64,000 nucleotides of DNA from Anaeropeptidivorans aminofermentans (GTDB taxonomy: Bacteria; Bacillota; Clostridia; Lachnospirales; UBA5962). Positions 24,712 through 34,556 of this stretch are shown here, piece after piece. The DNA is taken from contig NZ_OW711693.1 of NCBI RefSeq assembly GCF_940670685.1, positions 3,658,001-3,722,000 on the forward strand, written 5' to 3'. The number at the start of each line of letters is the position of its first letter. Position 1 is the stretch's first letter. Position numbers and translations under genes: made by a program. The notes below the pieces were generated by a model. That model was not told the DNA's origin, made no database searches, and saw only the letters and a program-made list of their open reading frames with translations.

Positions 24712-27335
24712 GTGTTCGGCATTTGAAAAGCCACGAACTTCTCAAATGCTGTAAGAACACTCGCAATGCAGCGGATAACAGTATCTAAAATGTCCTGATT
24801 GGAAAGCAGTAATTTCTTTTCTATTTTCTGTAAAATTCTAAAAATTGCAAAGCGGGGCAGATTCGTATGGTACATAATGCGATTTGCAAGTTCAAAATCA
24901 CTTTTTGGGATAATAGGCTCCTCTTCATAGCGATTCAGGACTTTCGTATCCCTGCCGCTAATAACGATGCGCCCTGTGTCGTCTGCCTCCACTTCAGCGC
25001 CTTTGATTTCATATTGATTTTGCACCTTGCGGTATAATAAAAGCGCATTGATTTCATTGATGCACTCATCAATAAACTTCTCTTTATCAAGATTAAGCCT
25101 ATAAATAGTCCGTTTAGACAATTGCTCAGCTAAGCTCCTGAAAATCTTAAAAAAGCTTTCTTCGGAGCAATAGGAGCGTCTGCTGTTTTCCATCGGCTCA
25201 TTATCCCCGTTACGGATATGGATTTTACTGCTGCCTTTTTCTACCATGCTTTCTTTAAAGGCCTTCATAATCATTATACAGTGTTCTTTTAATGTAGCAT
25301 CAGTAAATAAAATATTTCCGTTTATTTGATTTGCCTTGCCTGTCAGCATGTTTTTTGAGTTGATAATGCCGGCGAAGAAAAGCTCCTCCCGCAGCTTATC
25401 AACAAGCTTGGCATTTATCTTATCTATGGGCACGCCTGCCTTTTTCAAAGTGACTGCAAGAATATCCGGCGTAACCTCATCTTTCTTAAAGTTCATGGCG
25501 TCATTAAAATCCTTTTGCAGTCTGTCGGCAAAATGGGCAAAATTATCATTGGCAATAATCGTAAGCTCGTTAATGGCAGAATCTGTGCAGCGTACGCCGT
25601 TAATATCCACCGGAAGCCGTAATCCACGCCCGATTTCCTGTTTTTTTGCAATATCGCTTCCGGCATTTTTAAGGGTACAGATGGTGAAAATATTGGGATT
25701 ATCCCATCCTTCCCGCAAAGCGGAATGAGAAAAAATAAAGGCCAGCGGCTCGTCAAAGGAAATCAGCTCGTCCTTCTTTCTAAGAATCAGCTCAATTCCC
25801 CGGTCAATATCCTCCTGGGATTTTGTCTTTATTTTCAGCTCTTCTTCCGGAAGGCTTGAATCCCAGCCTTCTACTTCAACCGCATTTTTATATTTATCCA
25901 CGGCAAAGTAGCCCTCCCGGACTTTAAAAATTTCATCAGGACCGGCAAAGGAATTAAGGGCTTCCTTTAGGTTCTCAAACATTTTCTTTCCATTTTCCCC
26001 TTTAACCGCCCTTTCATATTCTTCATCAAAAATACGCAGATAATCACCGCGGCCGTCACTTCTCGTATTGTCTCGCACCTTTGAGACATTATCTACGAAA
26101 AACAATGTCAAAACCTTTATCTTCCGCCCTTTACGCAAAATCTCTGTCTGCTTTTTAAAGTGATTTTCAATGGCAAGGCGTATTTGAATTCGGACAGCTT
26201 CGTTTTCGGTAATTTCGTAGGTACTGTGACCGGAAGCTAATTCAATAGTTTCATTTCCTGCAGAAACCTTCAGAGGCTTCAGCTTATGGGGGTCTTCTGC
26301 AATACGGTAATCTGCATATTGCGGCAGGCCCCCCGATAAATCAAAAAGCGATGCGTTTCCCCGGACTTTAAAGGTCTCAAAGCGGATGCCCCGCCCTTGC
26401 TTTTGGGAAAACATCTCAATCCGTGCGTAGAGGTCCTTTGTAAAATCAAGATAGCGGATATAGGGAAAGTCCTTTGGAATAACGCCGTTTATTGTTTTAA
26501 CCTGAATTTGTTTCACAAGCTCTTTTTTATAGGCATCATAGGAATTAAGCTTATAAATCTGATTATATAGCTTCTTATGGGTTGCCGAATAACGCAAAGT
26601 AAAAAGAGGATTTATGTCTTCAATGGCTTGCAAGGACTTGGATTTTTTACTTTTAGCCCCTTCAATTTTCTGGGGCTCATCAATAATTACAATCGGGCGT
26701 ATCTGTTTAATATCCGCCCACAGCACCCTGCCGTATTCGTCCTCGGCACGGATTTTATTGCTGTCTTTATTAAAGGCCTGTATATTCAGAATACAGAGGG
26801 ATAAGTCCTTTGCCTCTACAAAGCTGCTGATAATACGATTTGGATTCTTGCTGTCATAAATAAAACTATGCTTCGTAAGGTCCATATTATAAATGGCCTT
26901 AAAATGCTCTTTTAGCTGCTGAATGGATTTTTCCACCCCCAGCCGAATGGGAATGCTCGGCACTACAATCATGAACTTTTTAAACCCGTATTTCTGATAC
27001 AGCTCTAAAATTGTACGAAGGTAAACATAGGTTTTCCCTGTGCCGGTTTCCATCTCTATTGTAAAATTATTATCGTAAAGAGCTTTGTCGGCATACAGGC
27101 CGTTATCCAGCTGCACTGTGCGCAAATTTTCAAGCATTCGGCTGCCTGAGGAAATTTCAGCATTGGAAACGGGGTCGCCTTCTGCAAGGCCTTTAATATA
27201 AGACGCCGGCTCATAGAGCCCTCTTATTTTTTTAGGGAGGCCGTCAAAAAGCCTGACAACAGAATTGATTGCGTCAAGCTGATAGTCAAGCTGATCATCG
27301 AACTGAAATTGTATCTTTCTTCTTTCTTTCGCCAT
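24690..27335 (-). CDS. Type III restriction subunit Res, truncated by the ICE
   Basis: An 881-aa SF2 helicase-type subunit of a type III restriction-modification system. Walker A is METGTGKTYV (residues 95-104), the DEAD-box equivalent DEPQ is at 219-222, SATHK is motif III, and HSALREGWDNPNIF and QEIGRGLRLPVD are motifs V and VI. Family members have a C-terminal PD-(D/E)XK nuclease domain. None is seen; the protein ends FQMPNTQKLATF in a few codons shared with the ICE. The lost 3' part should lie beyond the left end of the ICE. Start ATG 27,335. It is cotranscribed with mod. Predicted: no DNA cleavage. Confidence 0.88.
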   Translation of the reverse strand: MAKERRKIQFQFDDQLDYQLDAINSVVRLFDGLPKKIRGLYEPASYIKGLAEGDPVSNAEISSGSRMLENLRTVQLDNGLYADKALYDNNFTIEMETGTGKTYVYLRTILELYQKYGFKKFMIVVPSIPIRLGVEKSIQQLKEHFKAIYNMDLTKHSFIYDSKNPNRIISSFVEAKDLSLCILNIQAFNKDSNKIRAEDEYGRVLWADIKQIRPIVIIDEPQKIEGAKSKKSKSLQAIEDINPLFTLRYSATHKKLYNQIYKLNSYDAYKKELVKQIQVKTINGVIPKDFPYIRYLDFTKDLYARIEMFSQKQGRGIRFETFKVRGNASLFDLSGGLPQYADYRIAEDPHKLKPLKVSAGNETIELASGHSTYEITENEAVRIQIRLAIENHFKKQTEILRKGRKIKVLTLFFVDNVSKVRDNTRSDGRGDYLRIFDEEYERAVKGENGKKMFENLKEALNSFAGPDEIFKVREGYFAVDKYKNAVEVEGWDSSLPEEELKIKTKSQEDIDRGIELILRKKDELISFDEPLAFIFSHSALREGWDNPNIFTICTLKNAGSDIAKKQEIGRGLRLPVDINGVRCTDSAINELTIIANDNFAHFADRLQKDFNDAMNFKKDEVTPDILAVTLKKAGVPIDKINAKLVDKLREELFFAGIINSKNMLTGKANQINGNILFTDATLKEHCIMIMKAFKESMVEKGSSKIHIRNGDNEPMENSRRSYCSEESFFKIFRSLAEQLSKRTIYRLNLDKEKFIDECINEINALLLYRKVQNQYEIKGAEVEADDTGRIVISGRDTKVLNRYEEEPIIPKSDFELANRIMYHTNLPRFAIFRILQKIEKKLLLSNQDILDTVIRCIASVLTAFEKFVAFQMPNTQKLATF

Positions 27336-27348
27336 TTAGCCGCCCCCC

Positions 27349-29317
27349 TTAAATAAATTCAACGGTATACGCTTTTTTCTCTTCGCCTCTATTGCGGGCA
27401 ATATAAGCTTCCAGACGGCGGACGGTTTCATCTTTTAAAGAAATATCATCGTCAAAGGCGCTGTCTCTGAATATATATTTAATGGGCGCAGGCTCCATAG
27501 CAGAAAGCTTCTGAACCATATCCTCTGTAATCTTTTCATCTAAGCAGACCACGTAAATATGGGCAAAGCGGTAGGTCCGCTCTCCGATGTCTGTTTGCTC
27601 TACCTTTTCGCTAAGAGGAATATCTCTCTGGCGCAGAAGAATTTCGTATACCACATCAATATCCGTATATCCCGGCATAAAATCAAGCTTTTCCTTATCC
27701 GTAAGGGTAAATTCGTCAACTTCTATCTGCCCTTCCTTTAAGGCTTCATAAGTCCATCTGATATTGGTATCGGCAGTCCGAAATACGCGAAAACCAATGT
27801 CCGGCACCTCTTTAGGCTCCTCATTGGGCTGAAGCTTCCTGTTCTCTGCCTCGATTTGGGCTTTTATTTTATCTCCTGCCCGCCGGATACGCTCTTTGCC
27901 GATTTCCGTTATATAATGGGGTTTCTGAATAGCGTTTAAAAAGTCAAGGGATACTTTAAGCTGAGCACGGGTTTTTCCGGAAGACTTTTCATATTGAATA
28001 TCTAAATCTTCCGGCCACTGAATCAAAATATATCTTAAATTCCAATTTCTTTCACCATTCATTAGCATCACTGCATGGGCAGTAGTTGCAGAGCCGGAGA
28101 AAAAGTCCAGAATAATATCTATCATTATCCTTTGCATTGGATATTTGAATGAGCCCCCTGATGAGCTCCACAGGCTTTGGATTACTGAAAACATTCTTTA
28201 CGCCGAAAAGCTCTGTAACACAGTCATTGGCCCCTTGATTATGGCCAAATTGGCCATGCTCCCACCAGTTTGTGGCACATTGCCCTTCTTCCTCCCGTTC
28301 AAAGCGGAAGTATTTTTTACGGGGCATGCCATCGCCTCCCCGAGGGAAAATAATGCGGTTATCAGCCAAAAGCTCTTTATAGGTTTTTTCTTCTCCCATC
28401 CATTCTTCATCAAATACGGTACCTCCTGGGGTCTCAATAATATACCTGCTTCCTGATTGGTCAGAGCCTACCTTCCAAGGCTTCGATGCCCAATCGCCCC
28501 GAGGGTCCTTATCCGGGTTTGAAAAATCTCCTGTCAAATCTATTTTCCCTACCCCTGCGGCACGCAGTGCATCGCTGTCTTTGGCATATGCAAGAATATG
28601 CTCCGCAACAAGGCCTATCATCTTGGTTTTATCATTTGGCTGATTATGCCGTCTCCGCCAATGGATATGGCCTTCAAAATTTTCTTCGCCGAATATTTCA
28701 TCGCAGATTTTACGAAGCTGAGCAACTTCATTATCATCAATGCTAATGAAAATTACACCGTCGCTTCGTAATAAATCCCTTGCTACCCGCAGGCGGGGAT
28801 ACATCATATTAAGCCAATTGGCATGGAAACGATTGGAAGACTTCTGATTTACAATCATACGCTCCCCATCGACGGTTTCCATTTCCTTTTCGTCCATTAC
28901 AGCTTTCGCCTGGATAAACTTATCACGGTAAACAAAATCATTGCCGGTGTTATAGGGGGGGTCAATATAAATCATTTTAACTGCGCCGTAATAATTTGTA
29001 CGCAATAATTTAAGGACTTCAAGGTTATCCCCTTCTATATATAAGTTTTCGGTGATGTCGGTATTTTTGCCGTCTTCCGGTATATATTTGAGAGTGCGCC
29101 CTGAAACATCCGACTGGGCTGTTTTTTTTGCATTCTGTTTGCCTGCCCAGGTAAGCTCGAATTTCTCTGTCCCAGTCTCTTCAAATATACCCAGTTCTTC
29201 TTTAAGGGCATCAAAATCCACTTGCCCATCTTTAATTACATTGGGAAAGATTTTATATAATTTATTTAATGAATTTTCCGCATTAGAAAAAATCTCTTTC
29301 GGAACTCTGTTCTCCAT
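27349..29317 (-). pseudogene. Type III DNA methyltransferase Mod, split by a 4-bp duplication
   Basis: Adenine-specific methyltransferase subunit of the type III system. The first frame (29,317 down) has IYIDPPYNTGNDF, the catalytic DPPY motif, and the variable target-recognition region, and reads well to NAKDND near 28,125. The second frame (from about 28,119 to 27,349) continues IILDFFSGSATTAHAVML, the AdoMet-binding motif, through to KAYTVEFI. Between them the minus strand reads GATAGATA; deleting one GATA restores a 654-aa protein. The shift separates catalytic and cofactor motifs, so no active methylase is expected. The family is known for phase variation by repeats, but two copies of a tetramer are not a typical tract. 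Confidence 0.88.
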
Positions 29318-30059
29318 GAAAGAACCTCCATTTTATCTCGTCTGTAAAGCTCTGAAGCTCATGCTGTAAAGGCATAGCATACTGTTTTCTTGATAATATG
29401 TTAAATGTTTCTTCCTCAATTTCTTCTACTATAAAGTTACGGTCTTCCGGCTCAACGGAATAAAATAGCATAAAAAATTTACAGGAGAGCCTTTTTCTCA
29501 GCATATCTAAGCTTGCATATTTTTGGTTATCCTTTTTTAAATAATTGTGGATTGTCTGATTATGGAAAGGAATCTTTGATGCTTTCGTATGCTTTTTAAT
29601 CTCAATAATTCCGTAAACGTAACTGCCCTCTTTATCTGTCAAAACAATATCCACATCGCCGGGCCAAAAATACGGCTTTGAAGATAGATAGGATTCTAAT
29701 GATGAAGTAGCATATATTAATCCTGTGGCACCAATGGACTTCGCTTCTTTTCTAAGGCGCTCAATTACTTCCTGTATTTCATTTGCATTCAGTAAGGATA
29801 TGGTTTGTCTGCTGTTCGATGCATACTGCTCCTTTGTGGTATGGGAAAGGTCAAAGCTTAAGACTTTATTCTTGAAATCACGCCAGCATTCCCCAGGGAT
29901 ATCCGGAATAATCATATATTTAGCAATGAAATCAAAGGCTTTTGAAAATTTGTAGAGCCTTCTTAAACAGTCCTTGGAATCTATTTCGGTGATTTCCTCA
30001 AGAACCTCGCTGCAGCCCAAAGAAAGAAAGCGCTCAGGCTCAAAAGTTAAGCGCTTCAC
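29283..30059 (-). CDS. PD-(D/E)XK nuclease-like protein upstream of mod, 5' end unclear
   Basis: A 258-aa protein not firmly assigned. WPGDVDIVLTDKEGSYVYGI followed by IEIKKHT matches the D-x(n)-ExK core of PD-(D/E)XK nucleases. It overlaps mod by 35 bp and belongs to the same operon, so a role in the restriction system or in a linked defence function is likely. GTG 30,057-30,059 is the only usual start near, with no good ribosome binding site. Upstream, the frame stays open for about 44 more codons with protein-like content (GNPYQWFDTSYFKAQGIY and FFINWRKNCVADEIWVK) to a TAA near 30,190. The real start may have been lost, leaving an N-terminally truncated gene. Confidence 0.65.
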   Translation of the reverse strand: MKRLTFEPERFLSLGCSEVLEEITEIDSKDCLRRLYKFSKAFDFIAKYMIIPDIPGECWRDFKNKVLSFDLSHTTKEQYASNSRQTISLLNANEIQEVIERLRKEAKSIGATGLIYATSSLESYLSSKPYFWPGDVDIVLTDKEGSYVYGIIEIKKHTKASKIPFHNQTIHNYLKKDNQKYASLDMLRKRLSCKFFMLFYSVEPEDRNFIVEEIEEETFNILSRKQYAMPLQHELQSFTDEIKWRFFHGEQSSERDFF

Positions 30060-30755
30060 CCATATTTCATCGGCTACACAGTTTTTCCGCCAATTAATAA
30101 AAAAATCAAAGCTTAATGTATAAATTCCTTGGGCTTTAAAGTAACTCGTATCAAACCACTGATATGGATTGCCATAGATTTTATTTTATCTTGCTAATAT
30201 GGCTCTATTGTCTGATCGGGCAAGATAGGGCATTTTTAACATAAAATCACTGTCCCTTTCATTATAAAGCCCTAAGCCTATCTAATTGTACCACATTTAT
30301 AATCAGGCAAGGGCTTGATTTTGCTGTATAAGCCGCGATTAGAGATATCTCGGCCTTCTCCATAGAAATAAATCAGGCATACTTATTTATATGGATAACC
30401 GTTCCTGCGCCCCAGAAACTTATAGGATTCCATTGCGCATCGTACTATTATTAATTATAAATGAAGGCGTTCTATTGTTCAATATTGTGTGGTCTATTCT
30501 AATGAATAAGGAGATGTTTCTAAAAGATAAATCCGCAGATAAAAGAGGCAGCCTTTAGCCTGATAACACATTTTCAGGTATCTGCTTAGATTTAAGGGAA
30601 CACGCCTTAATGCTTACGGCAGAATAGAAACAGATTGACTGTAAATCCAGAAAAAGAAATTTTTCAATCTCCATAATTTCTCCAAATTTATTTGATATAG
30701 TAAATTAATATAAATAAAAGTAATATCAGAAACAACATATCAAAGGAGGCTTTAT
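30060..30755. other. Intergenic region between the restriction locus and the heavy-metal module
   Basis: About 30,060-30,190 is the open continuation of the nuclease-like frame on the minus strand. An inverted repeat ATCTTGC/GCAAGAT spans about 30,187-30,222. The rest is AT-rich with many short repeats and no gene. AAAGGAGG at 30,742-30,749 is the ribosome binding site of the next gene. Confidence 0.5.
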
Positions 30756-32612
30756 GTGGACCGGTCTGTAAAAACAAAAAAACTGGACATAAGCGGAATG
30801 ACCTGTGTAAACTGCGAAAATAAAATTCAAAAAAAGCTTACCCATTCTGCCGGAATTAAAAAAGCAGAGGTAAGCTATGTTTCGGGAACGGCATTAATTA
30901 CATATGATATGGATATTATATCCTTAAAAGACATTTACATGATTATAAAAAAGCTGGGCTATGAAACAGCCCAAGGCAATCAGCCGAACACCAAAGAAAC
31001 AGATACCTTAAGCCTGCTGATGATTATCCTTGGCCTTTATATGATAATGAACCATTTTGGATTTTTGAATTTGCTTGCGCCAAGCCAGCTTGCCGAAACC
31101 AATATGGGCTATGGTATGCTGTTTGTAATCGGCCTTGTTACATCCGTTCACTGCATTGCTATGTGCGGCGGCATTAATTTATCCCAGTGTATCAATAATG
31201 ACAGCGCTGAGGAAGGAAAAAGCCTCTTTTTAAGGCTTAGGCCGTCTTTTTTATATAATTTCGGCAGAGTAATTTCTTACACAGCAGCGGGCTTCATTGT
31301 AGGGGCTCTCGGCTCGGTTATTACCTTTTCAAACTTTACCCAAGGGGTTTTAAAGCTTTTGGCAGGGGTCTTCATGGTGATTATGGGGCTTAATATGCTA
31401 AATGTATTTCCGCAGCTTAGAAAATTCAATCCAAGAATACCGAAGTTTTTTGGCCGCAGAATAGATGCAGAAAAATCAAAGAGCAAGAGCCCCCTTATTG
31501 TGGGCCTTCTTAACGGGCTCATGCCCTGCGGCCCCCTGCAGGCTATGCAGATTTATGCCCTTTCTACAGGAAATCCTTTTGAAGGCGCCTTTTCCATGTT
31601 TTTATTCAGTATGGGAACCGTTCCTTTAATGTTTACCCTTGGCGTTCTCAGCTCGGTTTTAAGTAAAAAATTCTCAGGCAGGTTTATGACAATAGGCGCC
31701 GTTTTGGTTGCTGTGCTTGGGCTTTCTATGGTTTCACAAGGGTGGAGCTTAACAGGGATTGATAATTTTTTAGGCCGGCCTTCTATTGTAAACGCCGCTT
31801 CGGATAGTTCAGGAATAGTCATGGAAGACGGCGTACAGGTGGTTAAAAGCACCCTTTCCCCGGGAAGATACCCTGCGATTACCGTTCAGGACGGTATACC
31901 GGTCAAATGGATTATCGATGCGCCGGAAGGCAGTATAAACGGCTGCAATAACAGAATATTTATCAAAGAATACGGCATAGAATATTCCTTTAAAAAGGGT
32001 GAAAATATTATTGAATTTACCCCCAAGAGAGAGGGAAATTTCCGCTACAGCTGCTGGATGGGCATGATACGCAGCACCATAACCGTGGTCGGGGAAGAGG
32101 AAGCCGGTAAAACAGCCTCCGAAAACGGGGCTTCTTCACAAGAGGCAAATATATTGCCGGACGATGATAAGCCTATTCCTGCAAACTATGTGATTCCGGC
32201 AGATAAAATTGCCGCTGGGGAAATAACGTCTCAGGGAGAATATAAATATCAGACAGTGACCATAGAACTTACGGATGAGGGATTCAGCCCTGCCGTTGCA
32301 GTCTTGCAAGAAGGCATTGAAACCATATGGATTATTCACAATAAATCAGTGCTTGATTCAAATTTCATGCTGCTTATCCCCTCTTATGGGACGGCGGTGG
32401 AGATGGGCCCCAATGAAAATCAGCTGTATTTATATCCAACGGAAAGCTTTGATTTTTCAAACGGCGACAGCAGCTTTTTCGGACTTGTAAAAATTGTTCC
32501 GGATTTGAATTCTATAGATTATGATTCCATAAAGACAGAAGCCAAAACCTATGAAACATTTATATGGCCCCTGGAAACCTTTCGGCAAAGCGACGGGGCA
32601 AGCTGCCATTAA
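30756..32612 (+). CDS. HMA - SafE/DsbD-like - cupredoxin membrane fusion
   Basis: A 618-aa membrane protein probably handling copper. Residues 10-72: heavy-metal-associated domain with the metal motif GMTCVNCENK. Residues about 85-330: SafE/UreH-type (DsbD_2-like) membrane domain with VTSVHCIAMCGGINLSQ and LLNGLMPCGPLQAMQIY; the paired Cys-containing helices are those of the CcdA/DsbD-related group. Residues about 350-440: a cupredoxin-like domain (VKWIIDAPEGSINGCNNRI, then FRYSCWMGM) with Cys and Met ligands. A second cupredoxin-like repeat lies at about 490-590, with its Cys/His ligands missing. GTG 30,756 is the start, in frame and 7 bp after AAAGGAGGC. It lies with a DUF2318 gene and a two-component system. 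Confidence 0.85.
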   Translation: MDRSVKTKKLDISGMTCVNCENKIQKKLTHSAGIKKAEVSYVSGTALITYDMDIISLKDIYMIIKKLGYETAQGNQPNTKETDTLSLLMIILGLYMIMNHFGFLNLLAPSQLAETNMGYGMLFVIGLVTSVHCIAMCGGINLSQCINNDSAEEGKSLFLRLRPSFLYNFGRVISYTAAGFIVGALGSVITFSNFTQGVLKLLAGVFMVIMGLNMLNVFPQLRKFNPRIPKFFGRRIDAEKSKSKSPLIVGLLNGLMPCGPLQAMQIYALSTGNPFEGAFSMFLFSMGTVPLMFTLGVLSSVLSKKFSGRFMTIGAVLVAVLGLSMVSQGWSLTGIDNFLGRPSIVNAASDSSGIVMEDGVQVVKSTLSPGRYPAITVQDGIPVKWIIDAPEGSINGCNNRIFIKEYGIEYSFKKGENIIEFTPKREGNFRYSCWMGMIRSTITVVGEEEAGKTASENGASSQEANILPDDDKPIPANYVIPADKIAAGEITSQGEYKYQTVTIELTDEGFSPAVAVLQEGIETIWIIHNKSVLDSNFMLLIPSYGTAVEMGPNENQLYLYPTESFDFSNGDSSFFGLVKIVPDLNSIDYDSIKTEAKTYETFIWPLETFRQSDGASCH

Positions 32613-32692
32613 ATATAAATAAATTCTTTCGGATATTTCATTAATTTTTGATAAAGAGCAGATAGGCATAATGATTAGAAGGAGATGGGTAT

Positions 32693-33262
32693 ATGAGACT
32701 TTTAAAAGGAATAAACAATAAAAACCATATGAAAAGAAATAGGAAGAAGCTTAAAACAATAACGGCAGTTTCAATGACTTTACTTTTGGCAATGCTTACA
32801 GGGTGCAGCAGTGCAGCAGTTTCCAAAGAAAGCAGTGGAAATTCAGGCAATGCCAACAAAGAAGAAAATACAAATAGCTCCGGTTCATCCGGCGGCGACC
32901 TTGTAATCCCTTTAAGCGGCATTTCGGAAGAAGCGTCCTTTTATCCCATGGAGGTGGAAGGCATATCCCTTGAAGTCATCGCCGTAAAGGATTCGGAAGG
33001 GACAATCCGTACCGCTTTTAATACCTGCCAGATTTGCTATGATTCAGGAAGAGGCTATTATGAGCAGAGCGGCGACGTTTTAATCTGCCAAAACTGCGGA
33101 AACCGTTTTAAAATGAGTCAGGTTGAAGTACAGTCTGGCGGCTGTAACCCATGGCCTATTTTTGCAGAAAATAAAATAGTAGATGATGAGAATATAACCA
33201 TATCCCAGGACTTTTTAAAAGAAGCCACAGTTCTTTTTGAAAACTGGAAAGTTGAATATTAA
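32693..33262 (+). CDS. DUF2318 lipoprotein
   Basis: A 189-aa predicted lipoprotein. The signal peptide has a lipobox (LLLAMLTGC) near residue 37, followed by a Ser/Asn/Gly-rich linker. The DUF2318 domain holds NTCQICYDSGRGYYEQSG and LICQNCGNRF, two CxxC pairs that likely bind a metal, and SGGCNPWP. DUF2318 proteins often accompany heavy-metal or iron export genes. It follows the HMA-SafE gene by 80 bp and probably shares its transcript. ATG 32,693 follows AGAAGGAGA; a second ATG at 32,729 is also possible because the signal peptide begins after it. Confidence 0.82.
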   Translation: MRLLKGINNKNHMKRNRKKLKTITAVSMTLLLAMLTGCSSAAVSKESSGNSGNANKEENTNSSGSSGGDLVIPLSGISEEASFYPMEVEGISLEVIAVKDSEGTIRTAFNTCQICYDSGRGYYEQSGDVLICQNCGNRFKMSQVEVQSGGCNPWPIFAENKIVDDENITISQDFLKEATVLFENWKVEY

Positions 33263-33853
33263 GGCACTTAATTTGCCCATACCATTTTCTCAAAAATCGT
33301 ATGGGCAGAAGCTCTGTTTATACTAGAGCGTGAAGTCCAAACAAAAGTCTGTTTTGCCATAAAAGCGTGACTTCATTATCGAAAATACCCGAAACAGCCC
33401 TGCTATTTCTGCATTTTTCTTCTCAGAATTTTTGCTTCGCAAAAATCACGCTGCGCGTGACCGGACTTCTTTCCGGTTCCATTCGAATTCACATTTTCTT
33501 GCAAACAATACTTTTTCAGCTTTAAAGCTGAAAAATATATTTCTGCTGTAAAATAATAAATAAACTTTAGTTTATTTATTATTCTTAGTGGTTTGACTAT
33601 TTTCAGACACTGCCTAACGAAGTTTATAAAATATACATCAAAGCTTATAAACGGCTTTTAAAGGAAATCAAGTTTTCATTTTTATTCGCGATATTATGAA
33701 TAAAGATGCTTCTTGTATTTTTAAACAGATTATTTATAATGATATTACGAAACTGTTTATAAATCTTATATATGCTTATATAAATTGCTTGGTTTTTTCT
33801 TAAAAACAGCGATTAACGGCGCCATATGATTATTTGAGGGAAAGTGAAAATTA
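33263..33853. repeat. Intergenic cluster of palindromes
   Basis: 591 bp without a gene but with a chain of perfect hairpins. TGCCCATAC/GTATGGGCA at about 33,273-33,308 is a likely terminator of the DUF2318 gene. TTTTTGC-ttc-GCAAAAA near 33,427; TCACGC-tgc-GCGTGA near 33,446; CCGG-acttctt-CCGG near 33,461; TTTTTCAGCTTT/AAAGCTGAAAAA near 33,511; AATAATAAATAAAC-ttta-GTTTATTTATTATT near 33,549. It may be a MITE-like element related in style to the repeats at 36-38 kb. Confidence 0.6.
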
Positions 33854-34555
33854 ATGCTTCAGATAAATAAAAACATTCTAGTAGTAGATGATGAACCTAA
33901 AATTGCAGAGGCTGTTTCCTCGTTCTTAGAGAGTAAGGGATATTCTGTTTTTTCTGCGGAAAACGGCAGTCAGGCATTGGATATTTTTGATAAGGAGAAG
34001 ATTGCCTTTGTAATTTTAGACCTTATGATGCCGGATATTTCGGGCGAAGAGGTATGCCGCATTATAAGAAAAAAATCCCGCGTTCCTATTATAATGCTTA
34101 CGGCAAAATCAGATGAAACCAATTTATTAGAAGGGCTTGGGCTGGGCGCAGATGACTATATGACCAAGCCCTTTAGCCTTAAGGAACTGCACGCAAGAAT
34201 TGAAGCTATCCTTAGAAGGTCAAAAGAAGACCTTACCCCTCTATCCTTAAGGAATTCATGGAATGACGGAGATTTATCCATTGACTTTCAGAAGAATATA
34301 ATTAAGAAGAAAAACGAGCCTGTTAATCTTACCCCCAATGAATTTAAAATACTGTCTTTGCTTATTAAATATCCCGGTAAGGTCTTTACCCGTTCGGAAC
34401 TTATCGAAGCCGCTTTGGGAAGTGATTTTTACGGCTATGACAGAACCATTGACAGCCATATTAAAAACCTTCGGCAGAAGCTGGAAGACGACCCTCGTTC
34501 ACCGATTTATATTATTACGGTTCACGGATTAGGGTATAAATTCGGAGGTGAATAA
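33854..34555 (+). CDS. OmpR/PhoB-family response regulator
   Basis: A 233-aa regulator. The receiver domain has VVDDEPKIAEAV, the phosphoacceptor in ILDLMMPDISG, PIIMLTAKSDE and the conserved Lys in MTKPFS. The winged-helix output domain is at about 130-230 (NLTPNEFKILSLLIKYPGKV, YDRTIDSHIKNLRQKL, ITVHGLGYKF). GAGGGAAAGTG precedes ATG 33,854. The stop lies 1 bp before the ATG of the histidine kinase, so the pair is one operon. Targets may be the HMA-SafE module upstream, which is separated by 0.6 kb. Confidence 0.94.
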   Translation: MLQINKNILVVDDEPKIAEAVSSFLESKGYSVFSAENGSQALDIFDKEKIAFVILDLMMPDISGEEVCRIIRKKSRVPIIMLTAKSDETNLLEGLGLGADDYMTKPFSLKELHARIEAILRRSKEDLTPLSLRNSWNDGDLSIDFQKNIIKKKNEPVNLTPNEFKILSLLIKYPGKVFTRSELIEAALGSDFYGYDRTIDSHIKNLRQKLEDDPRSPIYIITVHGLGYKFGGE

Positions 34556-34556
34556 A

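Noticed and set aside
28110-28130. A phase-variable repeat tract in mod
   Set aside because: Only two GATA units are present; known phase-variable mod genes have long tracts. Treated as a simple duplication.
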